A DNA stretch of 64,000 bases from Paenibacillus sp. JNUCC32 (lineage in GTDB: Bacteria; Bacillota; Bacilli; Paenibacillales; Paenibacillaceae): the NCBI RefSeq assembly GCF_014863545.1, contig NZ_CP062260.1, positions 5,853,501 through 5,917,500 on the forward strand. Direction: 5' to 3'. The position numbers and the translations under genes were made by a program. The first letter of the stretch is position 1. Every line of letters begins with the position of its first letter. The notes under the pieces are model-generated. The model did not search any database. It was not told the origin of the DNA and saw only the letters and a list, made by a program, of their open reading frames with translations. This document shows positions 34,001 to 42,833 of the stretch, piece after piece.

Positions 34001-34936
34001 ATGAACGTGCTGGAGATCAAAGGGCTCACGAAGAAGTTTGGGGATTTCATAGCGGTAGACCAGCTGTCGTTGAACATACGGGAAGGCGAGATTTTCGGCT
34101 TCCTGGGCGCGAACGGAGCAGGCAAGAGCACAACCATCAATATCATATCGTCGCTCATGCCCATGACCAAGGGAGAGGTTTATGTCCTGGGCAAGAATCT
34201 GACGAAGCATCGAAAGTTCGCGAAGCAGCAGATCGGCATGGTTCCGCAGGAGGTTGCGATTTATGAGGATCTGACCGCATATGAGAATGTTCATTTTTTT
34301 GCCGGATTGTATGGACTGAGAGGATCGGAGCTTAGGAGCAGGACCGAAGAGGCGCTTACCTTCGTCGGACTTAGCGACAAACATAAGGTGTACCCGAAAA
34401 GCTTCTCCGGCGGCATGAAGAGACGACTGAATATCGCTTGCGCGATTGCCCACAGACCGAAGCTGATCATCATGGATGAGCCGACCGTCGGCATCGATCC
34501 CCAATCGAGGAACTATATCCTAAACTCGGTTAGGAAGCTGAACGAGATGGGCAGCACGATCCTGTACACGAGCCATTATATGGAGGAAGTGGAGGAACTC
34601 TGCACCCGGATTGCCATTATCGACCACGGCAAGATCATAGCGGAGGGCACGAAGGCACAGCTGAAGGCCATTATTACGGACCAGAAGGATATCGGGATCG
34701 AAGTGCAAACGGCCGCCCATCTTGAAGCGAACAAGTTGAAGGAGGTCGCGGGCGTCAAATCGGTTGAAGTGAAGGAGAATATCGTGCACATCAGCTCCGA
34801 CGCAGGGGTCAATAACCTGAATAAAATCATTCAGCAATTCATGGCGCAAGGCATTGAAATTCGTTCCGTTCAAGCGTCCGAGCCGAATTTGGAAACGGTG
34901 TTCCTGACGCTGACCGGCCGGAGCCTTCGGGATTAG
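34001..34936 (+). CDS. ABC-2 exporter ATPase (LnrL-like)
   Basis: A 311-residue ATPase of the DrrA/CcmA class. Walker A GANGAGKSTTI, Q-loop MVPQEVAIYEDLTAYENV, signature FSGGMKRRLNIACAI, Walker B LIIMDEPTVGIDPQSR and H-loop TSHYMEEVE are present, plus the C-terminal DUF4162-like tail (LEANKLKEVAGVKSVEVKENIVHI). GGAGGCGAAAAACGT precedes ATG 34001; an in-frame extension back to 33854 runs through a hairpin and is rejected. Two ABC-2 permeases follow directly, as in LnrLMN, which exports linearmycins and other polyene lipopeptides. Confidence 0.93.
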   Translation: MNVLEIKGLTKKFGDFIAVDQLSLNIREGEIFGFLGANGAGKSTTINIISSLMPMTKGEVYVLGKNLTKHRKFAKQQIGMVPQEVAIYEDLTAYENVHFFAGLYGLRGSELRSRTEEALTFVGLSDKHKVYPKSFSGGMKRRLNIACAIAHRPKLIIMDEPTVGIDPQSRNYILNSVRKLNEMGSTILYTSHYMEEVEELCTRIAIIDHGKIIAEGTKAQLKAIITDQKDIGIEVQTAAHLEANKLKEVAGVKSVEVKENIVHISSDAGVNNLNKIIQQFMAQGIEIRSVQASEPNLETVFLTLTGRSLRD

Positions 34937-34965
34937 CTGATTTAGGAAGAGGGAGGTGGAAGTAC

Positions 34966-36084
34966 ATGAACGTGCTGAGAATCGCGCTGAAGGAGATGAA
35001 GATCGTCCGGGAGCCACAGATGCTGGTATTTATGCTGGCAACCCCGGTGCTGCTCATTCTGATCCTAGGGACGGCGCTTTCGAATGCTTTTAACGGCAGT
35101 ACCACGATTGGAGACATTCGGGTGCTATACCATAACAATGGAGCAGAACCCGCGCTTACGGAGCAATGGCAGGCATTCATGCAGGAGGCGGAGCGCTCAT
35201 CGGGCATGGCCTTTGAGCAGATCGAGGAAGGCATGGACGGAGGGCGTGAAGTGAGAAACAACCGGTACACCGGTTACGTGGAAATAGACGGCCAAGGCAT
35301 CCGATATGAGGGGAACAGCCGCAACAGTATGGAGAACGGGATTGTGCAAGGGATGCTGTCCGCCTTTGCCGACCGGTATCGGCTGTCAGCGGAAGCCGCG
35401 AAGATCGATCCGGAATATGAGAGCAAGCCGCTTGTTCATAATGGAGGGAGCTATGTGCTGGAGTCTTCCATTCAGGGAGCGAGGCAGCCGGGTTCGCTTG
35501 ATTATTTTTCGATTGCGGTTACCACGATGATCATCCTGTACAGCGCCTTGACGGCAGGCGGACTCATCGATAGTGAGCGAAAGCGAAACACCGCACAGCG
35601 CCTATTGGCTTCACCGGTGACGAAAGCCGAGATTTTTGCCGGAAAAATAACGGGCACGCTCGCAATCAATGCCGTATTTGTCATCATCGTCGTGCTGATC
35701 AGCAAATATATGTTCAATGCCTACTGGGGGGAGAACCCCATCATGGTATTCCTGGTGTTGTTCACCGAGATCCTGTTTGCGCTCAGCCTCGGGCTCGGCA
35801 TCAGTTACGTGCTGAAGGGAAATGCAGCCGGAGCTGTCATCATGGTCATTATTCAACTGGCTGCGTTCTTTGGCGGAGGGTATACGCCGGTTGCAAGCAC
35901 AACGGGATTCATGAAGGAGGCCGCAACGTATTCTCCCATGCATTGGTCCAATGAAGCTCTGCTGCAGCTCATTTATTCAGGCAGTGGGTCGGCAGCCATG
36001 CATGCGATGATGCTGAATATCGGTTTTTCCATCCTGCTGCTGGCGGTAGCCATGATTTCGATGCGAAGAAGGGAGGGGCTGTAA
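34966..36084 (+). CDS. ABC-2 type permease (LnrM-like)
   Basis: A 372-residue permease: helix at about 20-42, a ~140-residue extracytoplasmic segment, then five helices from residue ~178 on. The region GGLIDSERKRNTAQRLLASPVTKAEIFAGKITGTL is the ABC-2 membrane consensus. GAGGGAGGTGGAAGTAC precedes the ATG. Its TAA overlaps the next ATG (TAATG at 36082), so the two permeases are coupled and likely form a heterodimer. Confidence 0.9.
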   Translation: MNVLRIALKEMKIVREPQMLVFMLATPVLLILILGTALSNAFNGSTTIGDIRVLYHNNGAEPALTEQWQAFMQEAERSSGMAFEQIEEGMDGGREVRNNRYTGYVEIDGQGIRYEGNSRNSMENGIVQGMLSAFADRYRLSAEAAKIDPEYESKPLVHNGGSYVLESSIQGARQPGSLDYFSIAVTTMIILYSALTAGGLIDSERKRNTAQRLLASPVTKAEIFAGKITGTLAINAVFVIIVVLISKYMFNAYWGENPIMVFLVLFTEILFALSLGLGISYVLKGNAAGAVIMVIIQLAAFFGGGYTPVASTTGFMKEAATYSPMHWSNEALLQLIYSGSGSAAMHAMMLNIGFSILLLAVAMISMRRREGL

Positions 36085-37235
36085 TGTCGAAGGATATGCT
36101 CTGGCTCATTCGAAAGACGATATTGACCTCGTTGAAGGATTATAAAAATCTGCTGCTCGTTATTGCGCTTCCTATTGTCGGCATTCTGCTATCCACCTTA
36201 ATCTACAAGGGCTCCGGCGATACCTCCGTTACCATTGGCATCGTGAATCACGATATTGAACAGAAGGTCACGCAAGATACGATCGATTTTGTTGCTCAAT
36301 TGGAGCATACCGAGGCATCGGTCATTAGGGAATCGGAAGCGGATGACTTGGTTGTGTCGGGTGAGCTGGATGCGGTGCTGATCTTCCCCGAAGGGTTTGC
36401 GAAAGGCGTAATTCAGGGGACACCCGAGCCGGTCCGGATCGAGTCGATTAAGGGCGCTCAGGTTACGGGGTATGTCAAATCGTATCTGAACGCGTACGTC
36501 CAGAATATTTCATCCTTGGGGGTTATAGCGGGTGGCGACGCCGCCGCGTTTAACGAATTATACAGCGGTTACCGCAGTTCTAAGTTTCAATTGTCCACGA
36601 CTATGGTTGCGGATCAATCGGCCAATCATGATATGACCAACCGGACGATCGGTTACTTGGTTGTGTTCATGTTATTCTCCGCCGTGAATCTATCGGCATT
36701 GACGATCCGGGATCGCGAGAACCGTACGTACTATAGACTCTTATCGTCGCCTATTACGGCCCGCAGTTACGTCTTCTCGAATGCCATCGTGAACATCGTT
36801 CTGATGATGATCCAGATTGCGGCCACCTTGTTCGTCATGACCCGGTTCTTTCATATCGAGCCAGGCATTCCATTATGGCAGATGTTTCTGATTCTGTCGC
36901 TGTTCGCTCTGGTCGCGGTTAGTTTATCGCAGGTCATTGTCGCGTTCTCGGACAGCACCATGATGGCTAACGGAATCCAGACGATGGTGATCATGCCGAC
37001 ATCGCTGCTGGCGGGGTGTGTATTCCCGCTCTCCGTGATGCCCGAAGCGATTCAGCGAATCGCCGATTTCCTGCCGCAGTATTGGCTGCTCGATACGTTC
37101 GGCAAGCTTCAGCAAGGAAGCGGCCTGACCGACGTGATTCTGAACGTGGCGATTCTGCTGGCTTTTGCCTTGGCCTTATCGCTGATTGCAACCTACAAGT
37201 TCGCAAGAAATAGAGATACGCAGAGCTATATTTAA
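36084..37235 (+). CDS. ABC-2 type permease (LnrN-like)
   Basis: A 383-residue partner permease with the same plan: helix at ~23-42, a ~150-residue outer domain (VTIGIVNHDIEQKVTQDTIDFV...), and five or six C-terminal helices. NLSALTIRDRENRTYYRLLSSPITARSYVFSNAI is the ABC-2 signature. A weak terminator (about 37288-37322) follows in the 230-base gap before the sugar symporter. Confidence in class is high; the exported compound is unknown. Confidence 0.9.
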   Translation: MSKDMLWLIRKTILTSLKDYKNLLLVIALPIVGILLSTLIYKGSGDTSVTIGIVNHDIEQKVTQDTIDFVAQLEHTEASVIRESEADDLVVSGELDAVLIFPEGFAKGVIQGTPEPVRIESIKGAQVTGYVKSYLNAYVQNISSLGVIAGGDAAAFNELYSGYRSSKFQLSTTMVADQSANHDMTNRTIGYLVVFMLFSAVNLSALTIRDRENRTYYRLLSSPITARSYVFSNAIVNIVLMMIQIAATLFVMTRFFHIEPGIPLWQMFLILSLFALVAVSLSQVIVAFSDSTMMANGIQTMVIMPTSLLAGCVFPLSVMPEAIQRIADFLPQYWLLDTFGKLQQGSGLTDVILNVAILLAFALALSLIATYKFARNRDTQSYI

Positions 37236-37465
37236 ATTTAATGGCAGGGTCTCCTTGTACTGCACATAGGATGGCCGGCTATAAGCGATCAGGGGCTTGC
37301 TTGAACAGCAAGACTCCTTTTTTCATTAGTCTAGAACCCGTTCTTCCGTCGAAAAATCTATTGGAAAAAATGAACAAAGCTATTCCATCTGGAGTTACTC
37401 CATGGTTTACAATGAGTTCAAGATACAGGATCTGGTTGAAACGTTGAACGATCGGGGGATGGTAA

Positions 37466-38878
37466 ATGTTAGGTAAAGCGCGAAGTGCCTTGCGGCAAGC
37501 CTTTCGCTTCACTGCTACCGGACTGACTCTAGGGGAGAAATGGCGTCTGGCTCTTCCTGGTCCGATCCTGTCAGTCGGAGGAGTGCTCATCCACAATGTG
37601 TTCTTGAAGTATTACACGGATATCATCGGTCTCAGTCCGAAGTATGTCGCTTGGGTGTACATTATCTATAACATCTGGAACGCGATTAACGACCCGGTGC
37701 TTGGCGTATGGATCGACCGAATGAGGCATCGAGCGCAGCGTGGGAAATACGTCTATATCATGAGAGTGACGGTGCCGTTCATGATCGTTTCCTCCTTCCT
37801 CATGATGCTGTCTAATCCGGCATGGGATCAGTGGTTGATCTTTCTGCTGTATACCGCGTTGTTATTTATTTACGACACGGCTGCAACCGCTTACAGTATA
37901 GCCTATCAATCGTTTATGCTGATCGCGGCTCCAACCAAGGAGGAACGCATCGATGTTGGTGTGATCCAGAACTACTTATCCCAGGGGATGTCATTTCTGA
38001 TCACCTTGATTCCGACGCTGCTCCTCGTCGGGGACGGAAAGCAGGAGGTGATCATCCCGATCTTCTCTGCCGTAATCGTGGCGGAAGCGATATTCTTCAC
38101 CTGGGCCCTGAGGGGACTGAGAGAAGATGCGTTAATGTACGAATCACTGGATAAGCAGCATATCGATACAAAAGAGGTTTACAAAGAAGCCTGGCAGATC
38201 ATCAAGTCCAGACCTTTCCTCACCTTCGTTATATTTTCCATTGTCACCGGCCCCGTGTTTTTCTACTTTACGCCGTTTCTCTACTACATGGACAGCGTAG
38301 TGCAATCAACGGGTATCGAAGCTACCGTCATCGATGTGAGTACGCATGTGATCGCGCTCCTGTTCTTGCCGGTCATGGGATCTATCGTCAAGAAAAATGG
38401 AACGAAGAAGAGTGTATACCTGGGGACCATCTTTGTGGTGCTCGGATACGGCGGGATCTTTCTCGCTGACGGCATATGGACCGCGGCCGCATCCTACGTT
38501 CTGATTGTCTTCACTGTGAACTATCTTCGAACGGCAATATCTCCGGTCGGGGCGCTGCTCATCGACGAGAATGAGCGCACGACCGGCGTGCGGAAAACCG
38601 GGCTGTTCAACGGATTGTTCTCGTTATTCACGGTCGCCTTCTCCAGCCTGCAGACGGTTATCTTCATTAATGTGATCGGGGCATACGGATATGACGGTCT
38701 TGCGGCGGAACAGTCCGAGTCCGCCATGCTCGGCATTCGGGTAGCAACCGGCTTGATTCCATTAGCCGCTTTTCTCCTCGGATTAATTCCGCTGGCGTTG
38801 TATCCTTTTGATAAGAAAAAAGAGGATGACATCTCCGCGTTCAGCAATAATGCCAGAAGAGGGGGGGTGAAGATGTGA
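37466..38878 (+). CDS. GPH (MelB-like) sugar:cation symporter
   Basis: A 470-residue, 12-helix carrier. The family signature YIIYNIWNAINDPVLGVWIDRMRHR and the KYVYIMRVTVPF segment mark the glycoside-pentoside-hexuronide group, which includes MelB and GusB. GGGGGATGG precedes the ATG. It heads an operon with MerR and GH5 genes: its TGA overlaps the MerR GTG. It probably imports a glycoside or glycolipid-derived substrate for the cytoplasmic hydrolase encoded downstream. Confidence 0.88.
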   Translation: MLGKARSALRQAFRFTATGLTLGEKWRLALPGPILSVGGVLIHNVFLKYYTDIIGLSPKYVAWVYIIYNIWNAINDPVLGVWIDRMRHRAQRGKYVYIMRVTVPFMIVSSFLMMLSNPAWDQWLIFLLYTALLFIYDTAATAYSIAYQSFMLIAAPTKEERIDVGVIQNYLSQGMSFLITLIPTLLLVGDGKQEVIIPIFSAVIVAEAIFFTWALRGLREDALMYESLDKQHIDTKEVYKEAWQIIKSRPFLTFVIFSIVTGPVFFYFTPFLYYMDSVVQSTGIEATVIDVSTHVIALLFLPVMGSIVKKNGTKKSVYLGTIFVVLGYGGIFLADGIWTAAASYVLIVFTVNYLRTAISPVGALLIDENERTTGVRKTGLFNGLFSLFTVAFSSLQTVIFINVIGAYGYDGLAAEQSESAMLGIRVATGLIPLAAFLLGLIPLALYPFDKKKEDDISAFSNNARRGGVKM

Positions 38879-39699
38879 AGGAACCGGCGTTAAATTTGAA
38901 TTTTACGATTGGCGAAGTGTCCAAAATTCTGGATATCCCGATCGATACCTTGCGTTATTACGATAAGATCGGACTGCTTCATTCCCGCAATCGGGACGCC
39001 AACAAGTACCGCTATTATGATCTTGAGCAGTTCGATTCACTTATCACGATTCGAATGCTGCGGGCAATGGATGTGTCGATCGAGCGAATCCAAGCGCTGC
39101 TCCGGGACAACAGCCTAAACGCTATGCGCAGGCTGCTCTCCGACAAGCGTCAAGACATCGATCGCCAGCGGACTTATTTGAAACACCTGTCTCACAAGCT
39201 GGAAGTGCTTAATGTTCAGCTGCAACGGTTCGATAACACGGAGGTCATTGAGCTTGTACTAAGCCACCCGTGCTGGGTGCTCCTTACCGATTCAATCATG
39301 GAGAGCGGTGATCAGGGACTCGGGAGCAAAGTGCAGCAACAGATACGCCGAATCAATGCCAAGGAATGGCTTGCATTCTGCCATACCATATCGATTGTGT
39401 CCCAAGATAACCTTAACGCAGGCCGTTATCACAATTACCTGTACAATGGCATTCTGTCCACCCTCCCGATGGAGGATGACTCTTCCGTCTTTCAGAGACT
39501 GGAGCCTCGCTACTGTGCCAGAAAATGCGTGATTATCGGCAGGGACGACTACGCCAAGATGGACCATCACTATGATCAGATGAAAGCTTTCATTCGCAAT
39601 CGCGGACTAACGATCGCAGGCCATTCTCTTGAAGTCAATCTCTATAACCAGTACGACAATCATTACATTGAAATTTACATTCCGGTAGAAGAACGGTAG
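38875..39699 (+). CDS. MerR family transcriptional regulator inside a glycoside operon
   Basis: A 274-residue regulator. The winged HTH is FTIGEVSKILDIPIDTLRYYDKIGLLHSRNRDANKYRYYDLEQF, followed by a dimerisation coil (SDKRQDIDRQRTYLKHLSHKLEVLNVQL) and a ~140-residue C-terminal domain with two repeats resembling the GyrI/BmrR effector domain. GTG 38875 overlaps the symporter stop (GTGA). It likely senses the imported ligand and controls the operon. No MerR-type long-spacer promoter was found upstream of 37466. Confidence 0.88.
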   Translation: MKEPALNLNFTIGEVSKILDIPIDTLRYYDKIGLLHSRNRDANKYRYYDLEQFDSLITIRMLRAMDVSIERIQALLRDNSLNAMRRLLSDKRQDIDRQRTYLKHLSHKLEVLNVQLQRFDNTEVIELVLSHPCWVLLTDSIMESGDQGLGSKVQQQIRRINAKEWLAFCHTISIVSQDNLNAGRYHNYLYNGILSTLPMEDDSSVFQRLEPRYCARKCVIIGRDDYAKMDHHYDQMKAFIRNRGLTIAGHSLEVNLYNQYDNHYIEIYIPVEER

Positions 39700-39711
39700 G
39701 GGGAAGCAGAC

Positions 39712-41193
39712 ATGAAAAAAATAGTGGTCGACGGACAACGATTCTTGAATGAAGACGGCGCTCAAGTGATCCTGAACGGCATCAATCTCGTATGCAAGGA
39801 CAAGGCAAAAGGATATGTTGAGCCCTGTGATGCCTCTTTGTTCGCCTGGTTTCGCGAACAAGGCTTTAACGTTATCCGTCTAGGTTTAATATGGGATGGC
39901 GTCGAGCCGGAGCCTGGGGTCCACGACGATGCATATCTGAGCAGAATCAAGCAGCAGGTTGTATGGGCTGAGCAGCATGATCTCTATGTTTTTCTGGATA
40001 TGCATCAGGATTTGTACAGCGTGCACTACGGCGACGGGGCTCCGGCGTGGGCGACCCTCTCCGATGATCTTCCTCATGTTACCGGACATATATGGAGTGA
40101 CGCCTACCTGGAAAGTCCGGCTGTGAACCGCGCTCTGGATCACTTCTGGCGGAATACGCCCGCTTCCGACGGGATCGGCCTGCAGGATCACTATGCAGCG
40201 ATGTGGAAGCATGCGGCACAGTTTATGGCTGATTGCCCGAATATTATCGGTTATGACCTGATGAACGAGCCGTACCCCGGAACAAGCGGACAGGAGGTGC
40301 TCGGCACCATCATTGCCGCATATGCGGGTCATGTGATGGGAATAGCCGACCCGAACATGGAGCAGCTTGCCGGACTCTGGTTTGACGAGGAAAAGAGGCT
40401 GGAGGTTCTTGCCGGGATGGCAGAGATGGATACGTACCGCATACTCGTCGACAGCGCCAGAGAAGCATCGCAAATCTTCGAACGGGAGGTTCTCGCGCCC
40501 TTTTTCAACAAGACGGCGGCAGCCATTCGCTCCGTTTCCCCGGACGGATTTTTGATGCTGGAAACGAGCTATTTTTCGAACATGGGGATCGAGTCCGGCT
40601 TGCAGCTTGTGCAGGATCCAGCCGGTCAAACCTTACACCATCAGGTGTTCGCACCGCACGGCTATGATCTGGTGGTCGATACGGAGCATTATGACATTTA
40701 TAATCAGGATCGCGTCGAGCTGATTTTTGCTACCCATCGCAAGGTGCAGGAACGGTTGAACGTGCCGGTCCTGGTCGGGGAATGGGGAGCTTTCTCCCAG
40801 CATCCGGCAACCTTTCAGCTTTCCAGGCAGATCATTGCGATATTGGAGCGGTATCTTTGGAGCAATACATACTGGTGCTGGTGCGACGGCTTCAAGGAAG
40901 CCCCATATGCCAAGGCGTTGAATCGCGCGTATCCGCAAGCGACAGCCGGCGTGCTCTCAGCATACCGTTATGATCATGATACCGGCAGTTTAAGTATAGA
41001 TTTCGTTTCATCCGTTGGAGAGACATTGATTTACCATCCCCATCTGGAGTCGATATCCACAAGCGACGTGGCGGTCGCCGGTACGAACGCTTATCAAATC
41101 GAGCTGCGTCCTTTCCCGGATTCGAAGAGCGGCATCTTGGCGATCACCGTTCCTGATCAAGGGAATAAGATTACGGTTACGATAGGGAGATGA
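39712..41193 (+). CDS. GH5-type glycoside hydrolase, endoglycosylceramidase-like, without signal peptide
   Basis: A 493-residue clan-A TIM-barrel hydrolase. GYDLMNEPYPGT places the acid/base at E186, and VLVGEWGAFS places the nucleophile at E357. FREQGFNVIRLGLIWDGVEPEPGVHDDAYL, FLDMHQDLYS and the C-terminal beta-sandwich after ~residue 415 match endoglycoceramidases and the related EGCrP/steryl-glucosidase enzymes. There is no signal peptide, so it acts in the cytoplasm, unlike most secreted bacterial endoglycoceramidases. GGGGGAAGCAGAC precedes the ATG. Likely splits an imported beta-glycoside with a hydrophobic aglycone. Confidence 0.88.
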   Translation: MKKIVVDGQRFLNEDGAQVILNGINLVCKDKAKGYVEPCDASLFAWFREQGFNVIRLGLIWDGVEPEPGVHDDAYLSRIKQQVVWAEQHDLYVFLDMHQDLYSVHYGDGAPAWATLSDDLPHVTGHIWSDAYLESPAVNRALDHFWRNTPASDGIGLQDHYAAMWKHAAQFMADCPNIIGYDLMNEPYPGTSGQEVLGTIIAAYAGHVMGIADPNMEQLAGLWFDEEKRLEVLAGMAEMDTYRILVDSAREASQIFEREVLAPFFNKTAAAIRSVSPDGFLMLETSYFSNMGIESGLQLVQDPAGQTLHHQVFAPHGYDLVVDTEHYDIYNQDRVELIFATHRKVQERLNVPVLVGEWGAFSQHPATFQLSRQIIAILERYLWSNTYWCWCDGFKEAPYAKALNRAYPQATAGVLSAYRYDHDTGSLSIDFVSSVGETLIYHPHLESISTSDVAVAGTNAYQIELRPFPDSKSGILAITVPDQGNKITVTIGR

Positions 41194-41328
41194 TGTCAAG
41201 GGGGCGACAGCGACATGGCAGGCATCTCAATAAACAAGTCGGGAGTCAGAAGAACCATGGGTTATAGCGAGGCAGGACAGACTAAAGCGGTGTAGACGCT
41301 TATGTACAACATAAAAAGGCCAGCCGAC

Positions 41329-41392
41329 AAAAATAAGCAGGGCGTCCCTTGTTCTGATTCCCGATAAGGATCAGTAATTCAGGGGACGCCCT
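41329..41392 (-). terminator. Terminator of trpS
   Basis: Arms agggcgtccctt (41339-41350) and aggggacgccct (41381-41392), one mismatch, with T-rich sequence beyond on the minus strand. Confidence 0.75.
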
Positions 41393-41402
41393 CTCGGTTC
41401 TT

Positions 41403-42386
41403 TCAGAACGTGACCAATCCCATCGCTTTCTTGGCGGCAAGCAGTGTCGGGACTGCGGTTTCGGAAGCCCGCTTCGCTCCGTCCTTCAAAATGCGATCAA
41501 GCTCGGAGGAATTCACGATTTGATGAAACCTCTCCTGGATCGGTTGAAGTTTTTCGATGACCACTTCGGCTAATTCCTTCTTGAACGTACCATATCCTTG
41601 GCCTTCATACCGTTTTTCGATGACGGAGATGGCTTCCTCGGAGAATACGGAATAAATCTCGATCAGATTGCTGACCGCCGGCTTCTGCTCCCAGTCATGC
41701 CGGACCTGGCCATCGGAGTCGGTAACGGCCCTGGAGAACTTCTTGCGGATATCCTCCGGCGTATCCATCATGTGGACGCAGCTGTTTTTATTCGGGTTGC
41801 TTTTGCTCATCTTCTTGGACGGATCGTCAAGGCCCATGACGCGAGAGCCAATATCCTGAATGATCGGGTCAGGCACCGCAAACGTGCGGCCATACCGGTT
41901 GTTGAAGCGCTCGGCCACATCGCGGGTCAGCTCCAGATGCTGCTTCTGGTCGTCGCCGACAGGCACGTGCGTTGCCTGGTAGAGCAGCACATCGGCAGCC
42001 ATCAGGACCGGATACGTAAACAATGCGGAGCTTACGGTATCCTTTCCGTCCGATTTCTCCTTGAATTGGGTCATGCGCTTTAATTCACCAAAATGCGCCT
42101 GCGTCTCCAGCAACCACCCGAGCTCTACATGCGCGGGGACCTGCGATTGCAGAAAGATCGTCGCTTTATCGGGGTCAATGCCCGACGCAATGTACAGCGC
42201 GGCAATGTCCCGCGTGCGCTGGTGCAGCTCCATGGGATCCTGATAGACCGTGATCGCATGCAGATCCGGCACGAAGAAATAGGACTCATACTCATGCTGC
42301 AGCTTCACATATTGACGGAGGGCACCTCCATATCCGCCAATATTCAAATCTCCGCTCGGCTTGATGCCTGACAATAATCGTTGCAT
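41403..42386 (-). CDS. trpS: Tryptophanyl-tRNA synthetase
   Basis: A 327-residue class I synthetase that charges tRNA-Trp. The N-terminus RLLSGIKPSGDLNIGGYGGALRQYVKLQHEYESYFFVPDLHAITV holds the HIGH-equivalent as LNIGG, where most TrpRS have (T/H)LGN. LLYQATHVPVGDDQKQHLELTRDVAERFN and the KMSKS loop (DDPSKKMSKSNPN) are intact. AGGAGGTGGTTATT precedes ATG 42386. A T-box leader with a Trp specifier lies directly upstream, so synthesis rises when uncharged tRNA-Trp accumulates. Confidence 0.96.
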   Translation of the reverse strand: MQRLLSGIKPSGDLNIGGYGGALRQYVKLQHEYESYFFVPDLHAITVYQDPMELHQRTRDIAALYIASGIDPDKATIFLQSQVPAHVELGWLLETQAHFGELKRMTQFKEKSDGKDTVSSALFTYPVLMAADVLLYQATHVPVGDDQKQHLELTRDVAERFNNRYGRTFAVPDPIIQDIGSRVMGLDDPSKKMSKSNPNKNSCVHMMDTPEDIRKKFSRAVTDSDGQVRHDWEQKPAVSNLIEIYSVFSEEAISVIEKRYEGQGYGTFKKELAEVVIEKLQPIQERFHQIVNSSELDRILKDGAKRASETAVPTLLAAKKAMGLVTF

Positions 42387-42417
42387 AATAACCACCTCCT
42401 GATTGTTTGCGAACAAC

Positions 42418-42703
42418 ACAAAAACACCTCATCCCTCTATGGGACGAAGTGTAACTTTCGCGGTACCACCCAAATTCGACTGTACGGTCGCTCTTTAGCA
42501 TGACGCGGAAATGGGGAAACGCACCATTATTCCTGCCATATCTCCCAAAGTAACGGTGGAGAGCCGTCAAGGCCTACTGCTCCGGCACAGATCGGAGGTT
42601 CGGGTTGAAGCGAGAAGATCCATTCACTTATTCCGGAGTACCGGGCCTCGCACCATTCGCCGGTTCGCTTGGACCTCAAGAGATAAGCTACTATTTCTTC
42701 TCA
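42418..42703 (-). promoter_or_regulatory. T-box riboswitch (tRNA-Trp sensing) upstream of trpS
   Basis: On the minus strand: stem I is closed by gagaag (42702-42697) with its partner cttctc near 42612-42617, an AGTA motif follows, and the specifier codon TGG (42622-42620) sits just before the 3' arm. The conserved T-box GGGTGGTACCGCG is at 42471-42459 and is followed by a terminator stem (42452-42424) and T-rich tract. Uncharged tRNA-Trp stabilises the antiterminator. Only the trpS gene is downstream. Confidence 0.93.
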
Positions 42704-42833
42704 TAGCCGTGTGGTATGTTGTTCTTAAATTCATCTGTGCAGCTCTGTTCGAATGTGAATAGAGAACAAGATGATTTGATGAGTATCATCACACAGATGT
42801 TAGGTGAATGTCAAGAGGGATCGGGGGGTCAGG

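Noticed and set aside
37340..37479. Short plus-strand frame ending GMVNVR just across the start of the GPH symporter
   Set aside because: The frame has protein-like composition (SIWSYSMVYNEFKIQDLVETL) but no start codon with a ribosome binding site; possibly a gene remnant, not supportable as a gene.
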